Shown here: positions 45,484-58,208 of the stretch, one piece after another | Layout of the letters: every line of letters starts with the position of its first letter | Position numbering within the stretch: position 1 is the stretch's first letter | Source of the DNA: Physcomitrium patens | Lineage: Eukaryota; Streptophyta; Bryopsida; Funariales; Funariaceae | DNA: 64,000 bases | Assembly (NCBI RefSeq): GCF_000002425.4 | Contig: NC_037269.1 | Coordinates: 1,358,560-1,422,559, forward strand | Reading direction: 5' to 3' | Translations under genes and position numbers: made by a program | The notes under the pieces: model-generated | Told to the model about the DNA's origin: nothing | Database searches by the model: none | The model's input: only the letters and a program-made list of their open reading frames with translations

Positions 45484-46627
45484 CCATCTATAATAATTAC
45501 ATCTTATTATAAAAGGGATTTATATATAAAATATTAAAAAATTAAATAAATATAAAATAAAAATGAAAAAAATTAACAATGATTTAAGGACATAATACAA
45601 AAATAAAAAGTCCTATAGAGTGCATAAAAAATGTAAGAAAAGTACAGATATGTTGCTTATTTTTATACTACTATTGGCTTATAATAATTTATGTTAATCT
45701 AGTCTTTTCATCTCCTTCTTCTTTCAAAGTCAATACTTGCAACAACTAAAAGAAAATAATAATAATAATAATAATAATAATAATTACATAAAAAATTCTA
45801 CTTAATGAATTAGAAGATTTTATTCTAATACAAGTTGCAAAAAAATTGAAGTGGACGAAGCCGAACACAATGCACTAGTGGCTACGACAAACTTACATAA
45901 AATTATATGAACTTACATGAAACCTCAAAGCTTGGACATTATTCCTTTCTATTTGACTTATAACAATTGTTTCAAATCCTACAACATTATATTAAGTCTA
46001 TTAATGTATATCTTAGATCTACTATCACACTACTACACCTTGAATCTTACAATCCAATACAAAGATAGCTTCAAATTATATAAGAAAGAAAGCCACAATT
46101 TTTCCAAAGAATATTGAGAAATTTTTAATACTTAAAATAAAATCACTTTTAATATAAAAAAAAAGATAAAAAGAGAATTATCTAGCCAATTCAATCTTAT
46201 CAATACTTATCAAAATCCTTTAATCTAATACAAAGATAGCTTCAAGTTTTACAAGAAGAAGAAAGTAATGGATGCCAATTCAAAATAGAGAGTACAAATC
46301 AACTCAAAATATAATTCAACTCAAAATAGAAGAGACAATACAATGATAAGTACAACATCTTACACCAAAGCTATAATTGTGGTAAGTAAAGAAGCCATTA
46401 TTGTGAGTCTTTAGGATTCCAACAATTCAGTCTCAATAACTTGATCTTTAGCTATACTTAGGATTCCAACCACTTTGTATTCTTTGTATTCTCTATATTC
46501 TCTTCTTGTGTATAGAATTTATAATAATTTAAAGTTATTATAAAGTATTATTATAGTTATTATTTTATTTAAAGAAATAATTATATATAATTTATTTATA
46601 TAATTATTATATATTATACTTAATAAT

Positions 46628-46658
<31 letters not shown>

Positions 46659-47508
46659 CTGTAATTATCATTTTACTTATTCTATAAATTCTTTTTAGAA
46701 TAAATCTGTATAGGGAGATTTGAACGTAGGGAAAGACTAAGTACATGAGTTCTACTTGTTAGGATCATACAATTAACTATATTCTCAATCACTGAAAACA
46801 CCAAAGAATACTACAATGCTTTCCACTTCCTAATAGTACTTTACAATCGCTGATAACAATAAAGCGCAACTCTCACATTGTCTTAAAAGACTGCTCCAAA
46901 TACATAAATTCCATCCAACATCAAAAATAACAGACTTCCACTTCAAACAATCTGTCTTCACATAATTTTTGTAATTATAGACTTCTTCTGTCAAAACACA
47001 CACAACTCTCAATAAGCAATAATTATAATCTTCCATCCATTAACAATCTCTCACAAAATCTGATATATATATTATTTTATATTTTTATTTATTAAATTAT
47101 GTATCTTTTTAAAAATTTAATGCTCTATAATACATATTTGATAACTATTATTTTGCAAGAGGTGTAAATTTAATAAAACTACAAAATATTATAAACGTAC
47201 TTTGTCATTATATTTATTTTTTTAATTTATTTTTTCTTATATTAATAAGTCTAATATTTTAAAAATAAAGCATCTTTGAATAATATAATTTTAAAGGGAA
47301 TTAAATAGAATATAAGTTAAAACAAAAATTATGAAGTTAATTCTTTTTATATTAATTCTTTTTCTTCTTCACTGATAAAAATATAACTTACAATTAGTTA
47401 TTCATTCTTAACTATAATTTCTTATTAGTAAATACTTATTACAAACAAAAGAATTAGAAAAAAAATTTTAAAAATTAATAAAAGATTTTTTATTCTAAAT
47501 AAATAAAA

Positions 47509-47548
<40 letters not shown>

Positions 47549-47867
47549 ATATTTAATTTATTAAAAGAAATTAATTTTTTATATATTGATATATTATTTT
47601 ATAGAATTTATAATTATATATTTTTATTTAGAAATAGAGTATTTAAGCAATCTATATTTATTAAAAAATAAATAATTATAAAATCTTATACTTATAATAC
47701 TAAAATAATAATTTTAAATTTTATTTTTGAATTTTTATAATAATACATCTAACAATCTATCATTATATTTATAAATTTTTATACTAAGAACAAAAAAAAT
47801 AAATTATTTTTTATTCTATTTTTAAAATAATTAGTAAAAAAATAACTTCTTATTTATTCTTAGAAAT
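44821..47867. other. AT-rich intergenic DNA with simple repeats
   Basis: No gene is seen. Contents: poly(A) 45,449-45,480; (AAT)n about 45,758-45,782; (TA)n about 46,631-46,658 and 47,512-47,545; and an imperfect direct repeat pairing about 45,225-45,300 with about 46,105-46,180 (…aaaataaaa-ccacttt…). Open frames of 60-75 codons here are low-complexity. Confidence 0.6.
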
Positions 47868-48191
47868 TTGCTAGTGCCACCACAATTTTTGCTAATGACA
47901 CCACAACTTACTATCTATTACATGCCATTATAGGTTTTGTTAATGCCACCACAAGCTATCATAAACTTACATTACATACTACAATGCATTTTATGGAACA
48001 CTAAAATTTAAATTCATAATAGATAAATTTTAAATTCTTTGTAGATGTATACTTTAATATTTTCTAAAGTGCATTATGATGTTCAACACAAGTTTAGGAG
48101 AACTTGCAGTGGTATTAGAATTTTTTTTAATAGCATATGGTAGATGGCAAGTTGTAGTGTTAGTAGCAAAAATTATAGTGGCAATAGCAAC
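47868..48191. mobile_element. Foldback / MITE-like inverted-repeat element
   Basis: Arms of about 130 bp, 47,868-47,997 and 48,063-48,191, are imperfect reverse complements. The left arm begins 'tttgctagtgccaccacaat' and the right arm ends 'attatagtggcaatagcaac'. The spacer is about 65 bp. A one-arm relative lies at about 48,690-48,765, and '(c)caccacaa-ttttgctaatg' words repeat within the arm. No coding. A non-autonomous DNA-transposon relic is likely, but terminal duplications were not established. Confidence 0.65.
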
Positions 48192-48422
48192 ATCCTAATA
48201 TTAAATGATATTTAAAATATATATATTTTTTTGTAAGCTAATTAAATTATCTAAAATATTATATATATTTAAATTTTATTTTTTTTATTACAAGAATATA
48301 TTTAAAAGACTTAATATATTATACTAATAAACTAAATTATATATGCACTAAATTCATAATATATTTAAAACTTACAACTACAATAATAGATAATAAATGA
48401 TTTATAACATATATCTATAATA

Positions 48423-48459
<37 letters not shown>

Positions 48460-49739
48460 GTCATGTTTTTGAACTCATATAATAAGATAATTTAAAATTT
48501 ATATAAAAATATACATTAATTAATAAATTATAAAATTCAAGATTTTTTAATCTATAGGAATTTTAATATATATATATATATATATATACATACATATATA
48601 CACATATTAGAAATATTTGTAGATTAAATAAATTATATATTTTTTAAATTTAAAAATAAATAATTAATTTAATTTTTTTTTTATTATTTATCGTTGACAT
48701 AAGATATAAGAGGCATGTGGTAAATGATAGGTTGTGGTGGGAGTAGCAAAAAACATGGTAACATTGACCATATCTTGTATATATATATATACGATTTAAA
48801 TCATCTCATCTATAAATATATAACTATTAAAATTTATTATTAAAATAATATGATTTTATAAATTATTTTAATATATATTATTTTAAATACATATTATTTT
48901 TTATTATTAAAAATTATAAAAAAATTACTTTTATTATAATAAATAAAATTTTAATTTAATATTAATTTTTTTAAGAAATATATATATACATATATTAGAA
49001 AAAACTTATGTAGTTGGGTATAACAATCTTTGAGACTTCTATCCATTTTTTTCCTTATTCATCCATATTCTTTCATACCCATGTTCATCCAATTTCCATG
49101 TTTGGCTAGTGAAAAGGCTTCTTTGTTTCTTTGTCTTGTACCCAATATATTTTATATAATAGATAATTGATTTAACCTTCAAATATTATACACATTAAAT
49201 ATTAACAAGTTTACTTCTTTTTCAATTAAATTGTCATCTTAAAAATGAGTTGCACATCATATTGACTGCTTCAATTAACACAATTTTTTATTTGTATACA
49301 CTCACCATTAAAATTCATGTAAGAGACTCATTGAAACAATAAATTTACTTTATTGCACCTCTCATTTTCCATTTAGAAAACATTTAAAAGTAAACAAAAA
49401 CAACATTGTATAGAAAACAATCCAATTTATTTTATTATTGACTCAAAAGAAACAACATACATCTGCAAATATTAAATGAACTCCCAGCTCACCACTAGCC
49501 ACCATTAGAACAACAAAAAAACAAACAATGCACACAACCACCCAATCAACCAAACACAATGCATGAAACAAACAACTTAAAAAAATAAAAATAAAAACAC
49601 TAAATTTCTGGCAGTCGACTTCCAAGAAGTAAACAATTCAAACACCATTAGAAAAAATCCCTCACCCAGCTTCATAAATTGCCAACACCATCACAATGTT
49701 CTACAACAACAAAATAAACAACACATGGTCCTCAAGTAA
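48192..49739. other. AT-rich intergenic DNA
   Basis: Contains (AAT)n at 48,423-48,459, (TA)n near 48,570-48,590 and 48,778-48,790, and the half-foldback relative at about 48,690-48,765. No gene is seen. Confidence 0.6.
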
Positions 49740-52437
49740 AGGTAGCAGTTTTACCCCACTAGAAGTAGACCCATGGATAGATACTCAAACATCCATCCAG
49801 AGGAGGTGAGAGTGTGAAAGGCATTATCATGCGACTACACGTGAGAGAGGGGGGACATAACTGAGCAGTAGTACCGCACCCCAGCAAGCAAAGGGAGAGA
49901 GGGAGGGAGGCTTCATGTCTGGAGAGGGAAAAGAAAACAGAAAGAAGGGGAAAGAGAGGGGGAATCAAATCCTGCACCACTACACCATAACCCCCCCATT
50001 CCCTGCAATGAATGTGTTCGGTAGTTTGTTGGTTGACACCCACTTGTGTGCTCTTCTTCCAGGCTCCGCAGATCGGACCCACATGCTCAATTCTATGTCC
50101 TTTTTAGCCCCCCCCCCCCCCCTCCCCCTCTTCCAAACTCCCACTAGTGGTACCGGTATTCTGCTTCTGTCCCAAGCTTGTGACAATTTGGGAGGATGCA
50201 GTCCGAGTAGCGGCACCAGCACCGTCGGAGACCGTGCATGCATGCCATCCCAAGTAATGGTTTCAGCTGTAGCTGCCTGTGATCCAGATTGTGTGTGTGC
50301 ACTTTGCTGCTTCGCTGCTCTTGCTGCCCTGCATCTGTAACTTGGCGCAAGGTGTGGTTTTTTTAATGCTTTTTTGCTTGTGTGTAGTGCTTCCTGCCCG
50401 TTAGGTTACGTTAGCATGGCCTTCCCCGTTGTCATGTTTCTAGTGTCTGACAACAGCGACTTAGCTTATATGCATTAAAACAAGGCCTGTCAATCGGTGA
50501 AATTACTGATGCAATGTGTGACTTTGTTGGTGACTTCTCTCATTTTCTGTGCTCATGAAGACTTGTGTGTTTGCTTTGTTTTTGTTCTTTTAGCTTTAGT
50601 GCATCGAAGGTTTGGTGTGCTCATATACTGATCTATTTTTTTTTTCTATTTTTTCTGTCTTGCAAAAGAGTTTGTCTGCTTCGTGTTTTCTTGGCACGTT
50701 AACACCGTGCTCTTCTGGTTGTTACACTCATGGATAGATAGTCTCTTCTTTTCGTATCCATGGTCTCATGTCCATGGGATCTTCTGACCAGCACAGAAAG
50801 GGAGCATCTTTCCTCGTACTCACTTCATCATGTCAACTGTGAAATGAGGGCAAGCAGTGATGATTCCTCATGTTCACCGCAGAGTGATTTGTAATTTGTG
50901 AGCCTCGACTTGGGAACGCTGGGTTGCGGTTTTAGGTTGAGATGCGAGCTTTCTTGGCGTTCTTTCTTTCAGGTTGTCTTTCCTGCAGGTCGAAATTCTG
51001 GGCATCTGTGCTGCTTCCAGAGGGTTGCTGTATCATTATTTCATGTCTTTGGTCCACGCCCGCTCATGTCTGAATTCGTGTGTTGTGGAGGACCTTTGTG
51101 ATGTCTGTGGTGGGGCAATAGACTCAATCGAGCGTAAGGAAGCCATTCAGTTCACCATCATTGTCACAGCTTGAATCTCCGGAAGCTCCATTCTGGATTG
51201 CTTCGATTGAATTAAATAGACTCAGTTTCTTGGTTGTCTTTCTGTGTCTTGACTTGTTTGCCTGGGGTGTGAGCCTTCCTTTGTTTACAGAATTTTTGTT
51301 GTCGTCTTCTTTTTGCCAACTCTAATGGACTTTTACAATCGCACCATAAACCACACCTTATGACTTAAGGAGTAAAACTTAACTCTCTTTGTAGAGCAAT
51401 TCATGGGATAGGGGGTCAAGGATTGGGACGTAGAGGATAGAAAAGTGCAGGAAGGTCGGGGGAGTGGGATCAAGAAAAGTGGTAGAGTTTAGATTTCTTG
51501 GTGCGAACTCAGGATGATTTGTGGGGACCCAATCAGTGTACTGGGCGTATTTCCACCAATCGACTCAACTCTCCCTCGACGCTGTCGAGTTTCCAGTTTC
51601 GAGGAACCAAATCCAGGCATTTCCTTGCCCCGTTAGTGCTTTGCAATCTATCCTGAGTGACACAATTGACAATGTCATGTTGCACGTTGACACTGATTGA
51701 GCTGTTTTCCTTGTGCTTTTTCACCTCACTTGCGCACAGATGATTAAAAACGATGTGGAACGTTGCCCAGCTTTTTAACTAGTTGCCGTGAAAATACATT
51801 CTCGACAGTATCCCTTAGATTTCCCCAAGTGTAATCACGAAAAGAAATCAGTTGGTGACCTCAATTTTGAAATACATATCCTTTTTCAAGAAAACTTGGT
51901 CTTTCTTAATTGAGTTTTTTTTTCTCTTCTTTTTGTTTTGGCTGTTCAACATCGTTGTAGAGCTCAGTAGCTTCTTAATTAAAATTTCAGCATTTCTTCA
52001 AGTATAGCCATTGGCGCCATGTCATGATGATCTTCCTGGTGAAGTCATGCATTTTACTGGCGTTGGTTCGCAAAGTTCTATATGAATGTGCTTTATTGAG
52101 TCTACGGGGCCGAAACGTGTGCTGTAAATTGACCAAAGCACTATTTTAGAAAACAAAAACTGTCGGATGATCTTGGCTGTTAAAGGTCGCCGGACAAACT
52201 TGGTTTCTCTGTCTTGAAGTCCTCCGTGAAGTTCCTGCAAGATAAATGACTACACTTTTTCAGTTGCGTAGCTTACAAACAACTGAATTCATGAAAAGAA
52301 AGTGTCCGCTCAAAGGTTACTTCGTTGGTTATTTACTTACTGCCTTGATCATGGTAGTGACTTAATATTAGTAGTTAATGTATAGATTAAGATAAATAAT
52401 AGACGTGATAAATCATATGGGGTGTTCCGTTTCATCT

Positions 52438-52446
52438 TATAAAAGG
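52438..52446 (+). promoter_or_regulatory. Candidate TATA box for the B3 gene
   Basis: TATAAAAGG in otherwise ordinary DNA, about 670 bp before the B3 start codon. Initiation would be expected near 52,470. A strong match to the consensus, but unsupported by other data. Confidence 0.35.
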
Positions 52447-52730
52447 AACTAGTTTGTGTCCTACGTGCAAGAAGGACTTGCAGTAGATCGTCACGTTGCA
52501 CCATCTAGGAGTGCTATCATAGTAGTACCATCACGAGTTGCTTGTGCATTCTACCTCACCTGTAAATCTCAACATGTTGCGTAGTTGATGTGGACTCCTA
52601 TGATTCATTTTTCTAATTTTAGCTTTTCGATACTCCTGTTTGTATGCAGGAGCAGGTCTAGATATCATTTTTTGCCCCGTCTCACACAGATACGCACTCC
52701 TGTCGCAAATCAAGAAAAAGACCGCAGTTC

Positions 52731-52886
52731 ATGCAGGTCCGTGATGGAAGGAAGAAGCGAGTGGGCGGAGAGAATCTGAATTTTCCATTTGGATTTGATT
52801 TGATGTATGAACTTCGTGATCCTCGGTTGACGTGGGGCGGGATCATTTCAATTTTCATGATCGATGTACCAGAATCAACCAATTGA
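52731..52886 (+). CDS. Small ORF (51 codons) in the putative B3 leader
   Basis: An open frame starting MQVRDGRKKRVGGENLNF and ending DVPESTN, between the candidate TATA box and the B3 start. Unlike its neighbours it looks protein-like: a basic N-terminus, then an aromatic NFPFGFDLMYEL stretch. It could be an upstream ORF, a stray exon or chance. Not recognised. Confidence 0.2.
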   Translation: MQVRDGRKKRVGGENLNFPFGFDLMYELRDPRLTWGGIISIFMIDVPESTN

Positions 52887-53108
52887 GATTGTAGGCGTCA
52901 TGTATTAATAAATAGTTGAGAATTTAAAGGTTAATTATACATGTTACAGCCTTGAAGCATGCTGTATGTTAGCTGCAATTTGGAAGCCTCTATGATCTGC
53001 ATATTACTCAGTTGTGATTGAACTGCAGTGCTGACTTTCGCCATTGGTTATCTGCGTTGCTGATTTCAGTGAGCATTCATATCCCTCAATTCAACCTGGT
53101 ACAGCAGC

Positions 53109-56100
53109 ATGGACAAGATCCCACATGGCTTTCGTCCATGCTTGTCATGCACTAGATCTTGTTACCAGGAGCATTGGCCTTTACAAAGCAGAGACACATT
53201 TCGGTCTCCATGTTTCATGAGGGCCTTGTGCGATAGCAACCTTGCTGCCATGGCTACATGTTGGATGGTGAGTTGTGCAATTCTAACTACGATGTTGATT
53301 GGTATCAAATGCTGCCCATTAATTAGTATAAATAGATGATTAAATAAGAAATAAGTATGTCTACCAGTATATTGAACTGGAGATCGCTTCGCAACGATCA
53401 CATTTGACGTTATACCCACTTCATATGACAGGTAATTCCGTCAGCTTGGCTCAAACTACATGGCGATGAAGTAGGTAACTCGGCTGTATTGCATGGGCCA
53501 AGTGGCAACACCTGGCAGGTTGGTGTTGGTCGGCCAAAATGGGTAGCATTTAGAGTCGGATGGCGAACATTCGCTGCAGATAATGGTTTAGAAAAAGGCG
53601 ACATACTCGTATTTACTTTAATAGGCAAGTCCGAGTTTGCGGTGAGAATATTTGACAATAAAACAGGCCTTGAGAAAGAAAGTGCTCTGACAGCAACTAA
53701 TACGGGCTGCTATGATAGCAAATCACCCAGTTCGTTGGGAGTCAAAAGGAAACAAAGAGATGATGACGAAAATGCAGCTGAACTGAAAAGGATTTGTGCT
53801 CACAACAACGGGGTCCAGCTTGTTCACAATGATCAGTCAATCGATTCCACCCATACCGAAAAAGTCTTGCAACAAAGACGGGCAAAATCATCGACCTTCA
53901 GTTCAGCTGCTGCTCTAATTTCGTACGGAGAATGTGCTTTGCTTGATTTAAACTCTCAACCGCTGTACTTACACCAGAACCCAACTAGTGGTAATGGAAA
54001 TTTTTTCCCAGAGATTGACCATCAACTCCTGGATGCTGTTGTTGCTCGCACGTTTCAAGGATATGCCTCCGGTATTGTATACCAACCTCATCCAATCAGT
54101 ATACGCTCTCAAGATGTTGGCGAAGAATGCCATGTCCAAGGACAATCTAAAGCTCAGGTAATTGACAGCTTCATAAAGTTTTTTGAGTAGAATTCTTGTC
54201 AGTTAATTTCTTTGAGTGTTCAACACTTCTCATTTTCACCTGGAGAGTTTTCAAAAAAATTCCTCTGAATATATTGAAAGTAACCACTGTTTGCCTGCTC
54301 TTTACGATGCCACTGGGTCACCGTAGCGACGCTGACTTATCTGCCTGCTTTCAAAAAGGCAACAACAGTGCTGAATGGTAAGTTTAATTCAGGTGTGTGG
54401 ATCAGGAGGATTGGGACCGGCAACACGGTTCGCTTCTCAAAGAAGACCAGTAATGGATGCCAGAGAGAGATCCACAGAATTTCCTCACCGACAAAACAAT
54501 AGCCCAACTGTTATTCCCTCCCATCATCGTAGCCAGATACTGGATTTGAACAAGGAGCATTTCTCAGATGATGTCGTTCCTCACATGCTGTAAGTCGGAT
54601 CAAATTTTTTAGAGCATTGAGCAACGAAACATGTGACGAACCAGTGCAAGGCATTTTTTTTTTTTTTGTTATCATAAATGTAGAACAGGTCTAGATAGGT
54701 AAGGCGCAGAATCACTTACAGAGTATTGAGATCTGCTTTAGGATGTGCAATTTCCTTTATTCTTCTTTAGTATATTCATCGCTTTGGTATTCGTTTTTGA
54801 GTTCAAATTACAATGAAAGTGTGATTTTTTTTTCCCAGACTTGGTATTGGTTTTCAGTCTTATAAGGACATCGCATTTTAATCCACAGAAAGTTAGTCGG
54901 GGCTCAAATTTAATGCTGAATCGGACCATCTACGTTTGCAAGGGTGCTCGAATGTGACAGTCTGATGCACATGCCGTTGTTACAGGTCGCCGGATGTAAT
55001 ATTAGAAAGGGAGAAGGCCCTTGAACTTGCGCGTCGAGCTCAGGAGAGCATTGATAGACCCTCTCATTTAGTGGTTCTGAGAGCATTCCATGTTCATGGA
55101 CGTGCGTTTGTGGTGAGTATTGTGTTACCTTCCCATTTCATACTTCTCACTATTGTAAAATCTGGCTGCAGTGACTAATTAGCACAATTGCAGGACTTAA
55201 CCTTAAAACAACCGAGACACAATTCCAGTTTGTGGAAGCCAGAGTCCTGCCTGCCTGGAATGATTAGCCTTTTCCTATCCTGTGTGATGTGTTCATTTCC
55301 AGTTCACCATTTAATGTGTGTTGTTTTTGCATGACAGCGGTTCCCAGTTACTTTTGGCAAGCAACATATGCCAAGAAAGACTGTCTCAATGCACCTGCTA
55401 GATTCACATGGACATCGGTGGCCGATGACTTGGCTTCGTGACAATGAGACTCACATGGGGCTCACTCGAGGATGGAGAGATTTTTGCCTAGCAGAAGGTC
55501 TCTTAGAAGGAGATGTATGTATCTTCGAGCTTATTGAGTTGAATAAACTCACGTTGCTAATTCACGTTTTCCGATCTTCGGAAACAAGAGATAGTAACCA
55601 TGTTATCATTACAAAACCGAAGAGACCTGAATTATTGCAAATGCAGCATCTATCTCATAAGAAGTGTTCCGACCGAAAGAGGAAGGTGGTAGACAAGGGG
55701 GATGGTCGAAGACAAAGGAAGGCGGACTCTTTGGCAGACAAAGACGCACTACCAACTAGCTCAGAAGGACAATATCCGTGCACGCCTACGAAGTTGGCCT
55801 TGTACAAAGCGTTTCATAGAACGACGCACACAGATTCTGTAGGACCCAGTAGAGTATGCAACAGACGCCAGGATTCATTTGCAGCAGGATCTGTGGGAAG
55901 GGAGCGATTGAAAAAACTGTCATTGTGGGCTTCAAAAGTGCAAGGCGGCATGTACTCAAGTTCAAAAAAAATTAGCTGTGAATCTGAAAGTGTTGCAGGC
56001 ACAAGCTTAGAAAGGTGCTGCAAGGACGATGAAGAGTTGACAGATAGCGTTATGAGTAAGACCCAAGATGCTACCTTCAGTGAGATTCTATGTCAGATGT

Positions 56101-58208
56101 CCTCGGGTTGTGTCGGTGCGAATAACTCTAGGAACTGTCGAAACTCGCCTGGATGGGTACGCACCAGCACATTGAGCACTGGGCTGATCGAAAAAGACGA
56201 AAAATCATCTGCTGTTGAAAGTCGCGGGTTTGAATGTCAGCATTTTCATGAGCAGGACTGCACTAGAAAACGTCACCACATAAACGCTGCACGGAGACAT
56301 GAAATTAGAGGAGGAAGCGGGAAGCTTGTGTCTAACACGTTCAAACATTGGGCCAAGGCACGTAAACGGTGCGAAACTTATGGAAAAACAGAGGAAACAA
56401 GGACATGGGGTTGGAAGTGGTATACACCCGATTACTCTGTCCTTAGGAGGAGAATGCAAGTTTTGAATCGGAACTCTAGGTTCTACATAGCATCCAGACG
56501 GACTCCTGTGACAGATGCGCAGAAGGAAGCAGCAAAAGAAGCCGCCCTTGCGATGAAAACTGAGAATCCTGCTACTATGGTTGTTCTGAAGAGCTCAAAT
56601 GTATACAAGACATACATTGTGGTGAGTATTTCTCTGCGAATACCCTTTTGTAGAGCACATTGTTGACAAGCTTGAATGTGACAAAATGTTCATTATCAAG
56701 ATTGGTGTAGCTGTGTAGGATGGATGATGAGCTACTTGTGTGAGTGCATTGTTTCGCTTGTGTTCGTGTAAGCGTAAGGTTTATGCCTTGTCGCATTATA
56801 CCAATCTCATTACTTGGTATACCTTAGGCACTCGCCGTTTCTTGCTTCTCCGCCCAAATTATTTGAAATTGGAATTGTTTTGGGACATTTTCAATGGTGT
56901 CATGCGATTGTGCCAGTAGGGGGTATACATTAAACATTGATAGGCACTGCTGATTCATTTACTAATAAAAAACTTGGTTGTAATGATGCCTATGTATTTG
57001 TAACCCGTATATAATCAAACCTGGAGCTGAACGTATCTTTGATGTCTTTTTTTTGTGGCCTGATTCCTGTGCAGTAGAAAGCTAGTAATATTTAAATACG
57101 TGGACATAGAAATAGAAATCAACCCTGCGTATGGTTGCATGTGGTGCAGGAGATTCTGCCAGAGTTTTGCCGGCAATTGTCACCAAACGAGAGGGTTCAC
57201 ATCTTCCTCAGAGACGCGGCTGGAAACAAAACTAGAGTTCTTCTGACTCAAGAGGCGCTCACCAAGGGATGGAGACAATTTTCCCTCGAACATCTTCTTG
57301 AGGAAGGGGACGTTTGTGTTTTCGAGCTCATTGATACTTCACGGCGGACGATTCTCGTCCATATTTTCCGTGTCGTAGATGTCGACTACATTAATGGGAA
57401 CTACAGAAACCACTACCGCATCATTTCAGCAGGATTCCAGCGCACGCAAAGACCGCTGGTTAAGTGTGGGCTGAAGATTCAAGCCAATGGCCAGGTTGTA
57501 AACGAAGTTGCAACTAAGTTGTCGTTCCAAGCTCGTCGAAACAGTGTTAACCGGAGCCTGTACCTCGCAATACTGAAGACGAGAGACAATCTAAGAAAAC
57601 CGAGACCTGTTGAAGATGACAACCCATATTATACCAAGGAGCACATGGATCTCAACCTTGACCTTGACACTTCCACAGTCCCTCCACCAGCTTTAAACAC
57701 TCTTTGGGACTCTCCCAGCTGCACAATGTCGACGAGTTGTGCCTCCCGTAGCCCTGTTTTGAAACTTTACCCGGAACTGGATTCTGCACTAATGATTACG
57801 AAGAACGATTCCTCGCAGCTATGCCCAATGTCTGACAGTCTTTTGAGGCTTCCTGTTGTTACTCCTCCTTCCAGTGGGACTGCCCTGGCCGACATCTGTG
57901 AGATCAGCTCTTGTAAAAACAGGCAACAACAGACGATGCTATACCCCGAGAACGACACCATGGTGGGGATGCCTCTTCCTCTTCCTCCTGATGAGGACGA
58001 TTCCGAGCCAGAAGAGGGCAACTACTACCGTGTTGTCCGCATCCTCAAAAAACGATACTTCGACAACGAGAAGCAGTATCTTGCAGAGCTAGATGGCCCT
58101 GTGGTGCAGAGCGATGGCTGCAGAGGGGTCCGAGAATACGACGACATGAAATGGTGGATTCCAGAGAAGTCTTTCTCACCAGGTTTCACAAGCTGCTATT
58201 TGCGTTGA
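53109..58208 (+). CDS. Triple-B3-domain (REM-type) transcription factor with EAR motifs and chromo-like C-terminus
   Basis: A predicted nuclear DNA-binding protein of 1,183 residues. Exons by GT-AG rules: 53,109-53,267, 53,432-54,157, 54,393-54,589, 54,986-55,112, 55,338-56,621, 57,150-58,208; the frame holds across every join. The start was chosen for its context (AGCATGG) and for the MDKI…C--C Cys-rich start seen in plant REM proteins. B3-1 covers about residues 33-127, B3-2 about 387-483 (GWRDFCLAEGLLEGDVCIFE) and B3-3 about 812-907 (GWRQFSLEHLLEEGDVCVFE). A basic patch VKRKQR lies near 157. Repression motifs: DLNSQP near 225 (DLNxxP) and MDLNLDLD near 997 (LxLxL). The last 60 residues (YYRVVRILKKR, YLAELDG, WWIPEKSF) look like a chromodomain. 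Targets are unknown. The 5' end is the least certain part. Confidence 0.85.

Larger units (their letters stand above)
49740..53108 (+). other. Non-repetitive, GC-richer region upstream of the B3 gene (promoter or 5' leader)
   Basis: Composition changes abruptly near 49,740 from strongly AT-rich to balanced. A purine-rich block (49,886-49,965) and a C run (50,110-50,121) resemble plant 5'-leader or promoter sequence. No protein family is recognised in either strand, and frames of 60-140 codons here look random. The region may hold the distal promoter, leader exons and introns of the B3 gene, or a non-coding transcript. Transcript data would be needed to choose. Confidence 0.45.

Noticed and set aside
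46690-46785. tRNA-like T-arm word (ACGTTCAAATCTCCC on the minus strand)
   Set aside because: I could not form matching acceptor and D arms; at most a decayed tRNA-derived fragment.
49915-50340. 141-codon plus-strand frame upstream of the B3 gene
   Set aside because: Spans a C run and a purine-rich block, low-complexity composition, no recognisable domain. Better read as leader or promoter DNA.
57150-58208. B3 gene C-terminus captured from a neighbouring chromovirus chromodomain
   Set aside because: The chromo-like end shares only the fold pattern with the A/B/D chromodomains, not sequence (YLAELDG versus YLVHW-GY), so recent capture is unlikely.
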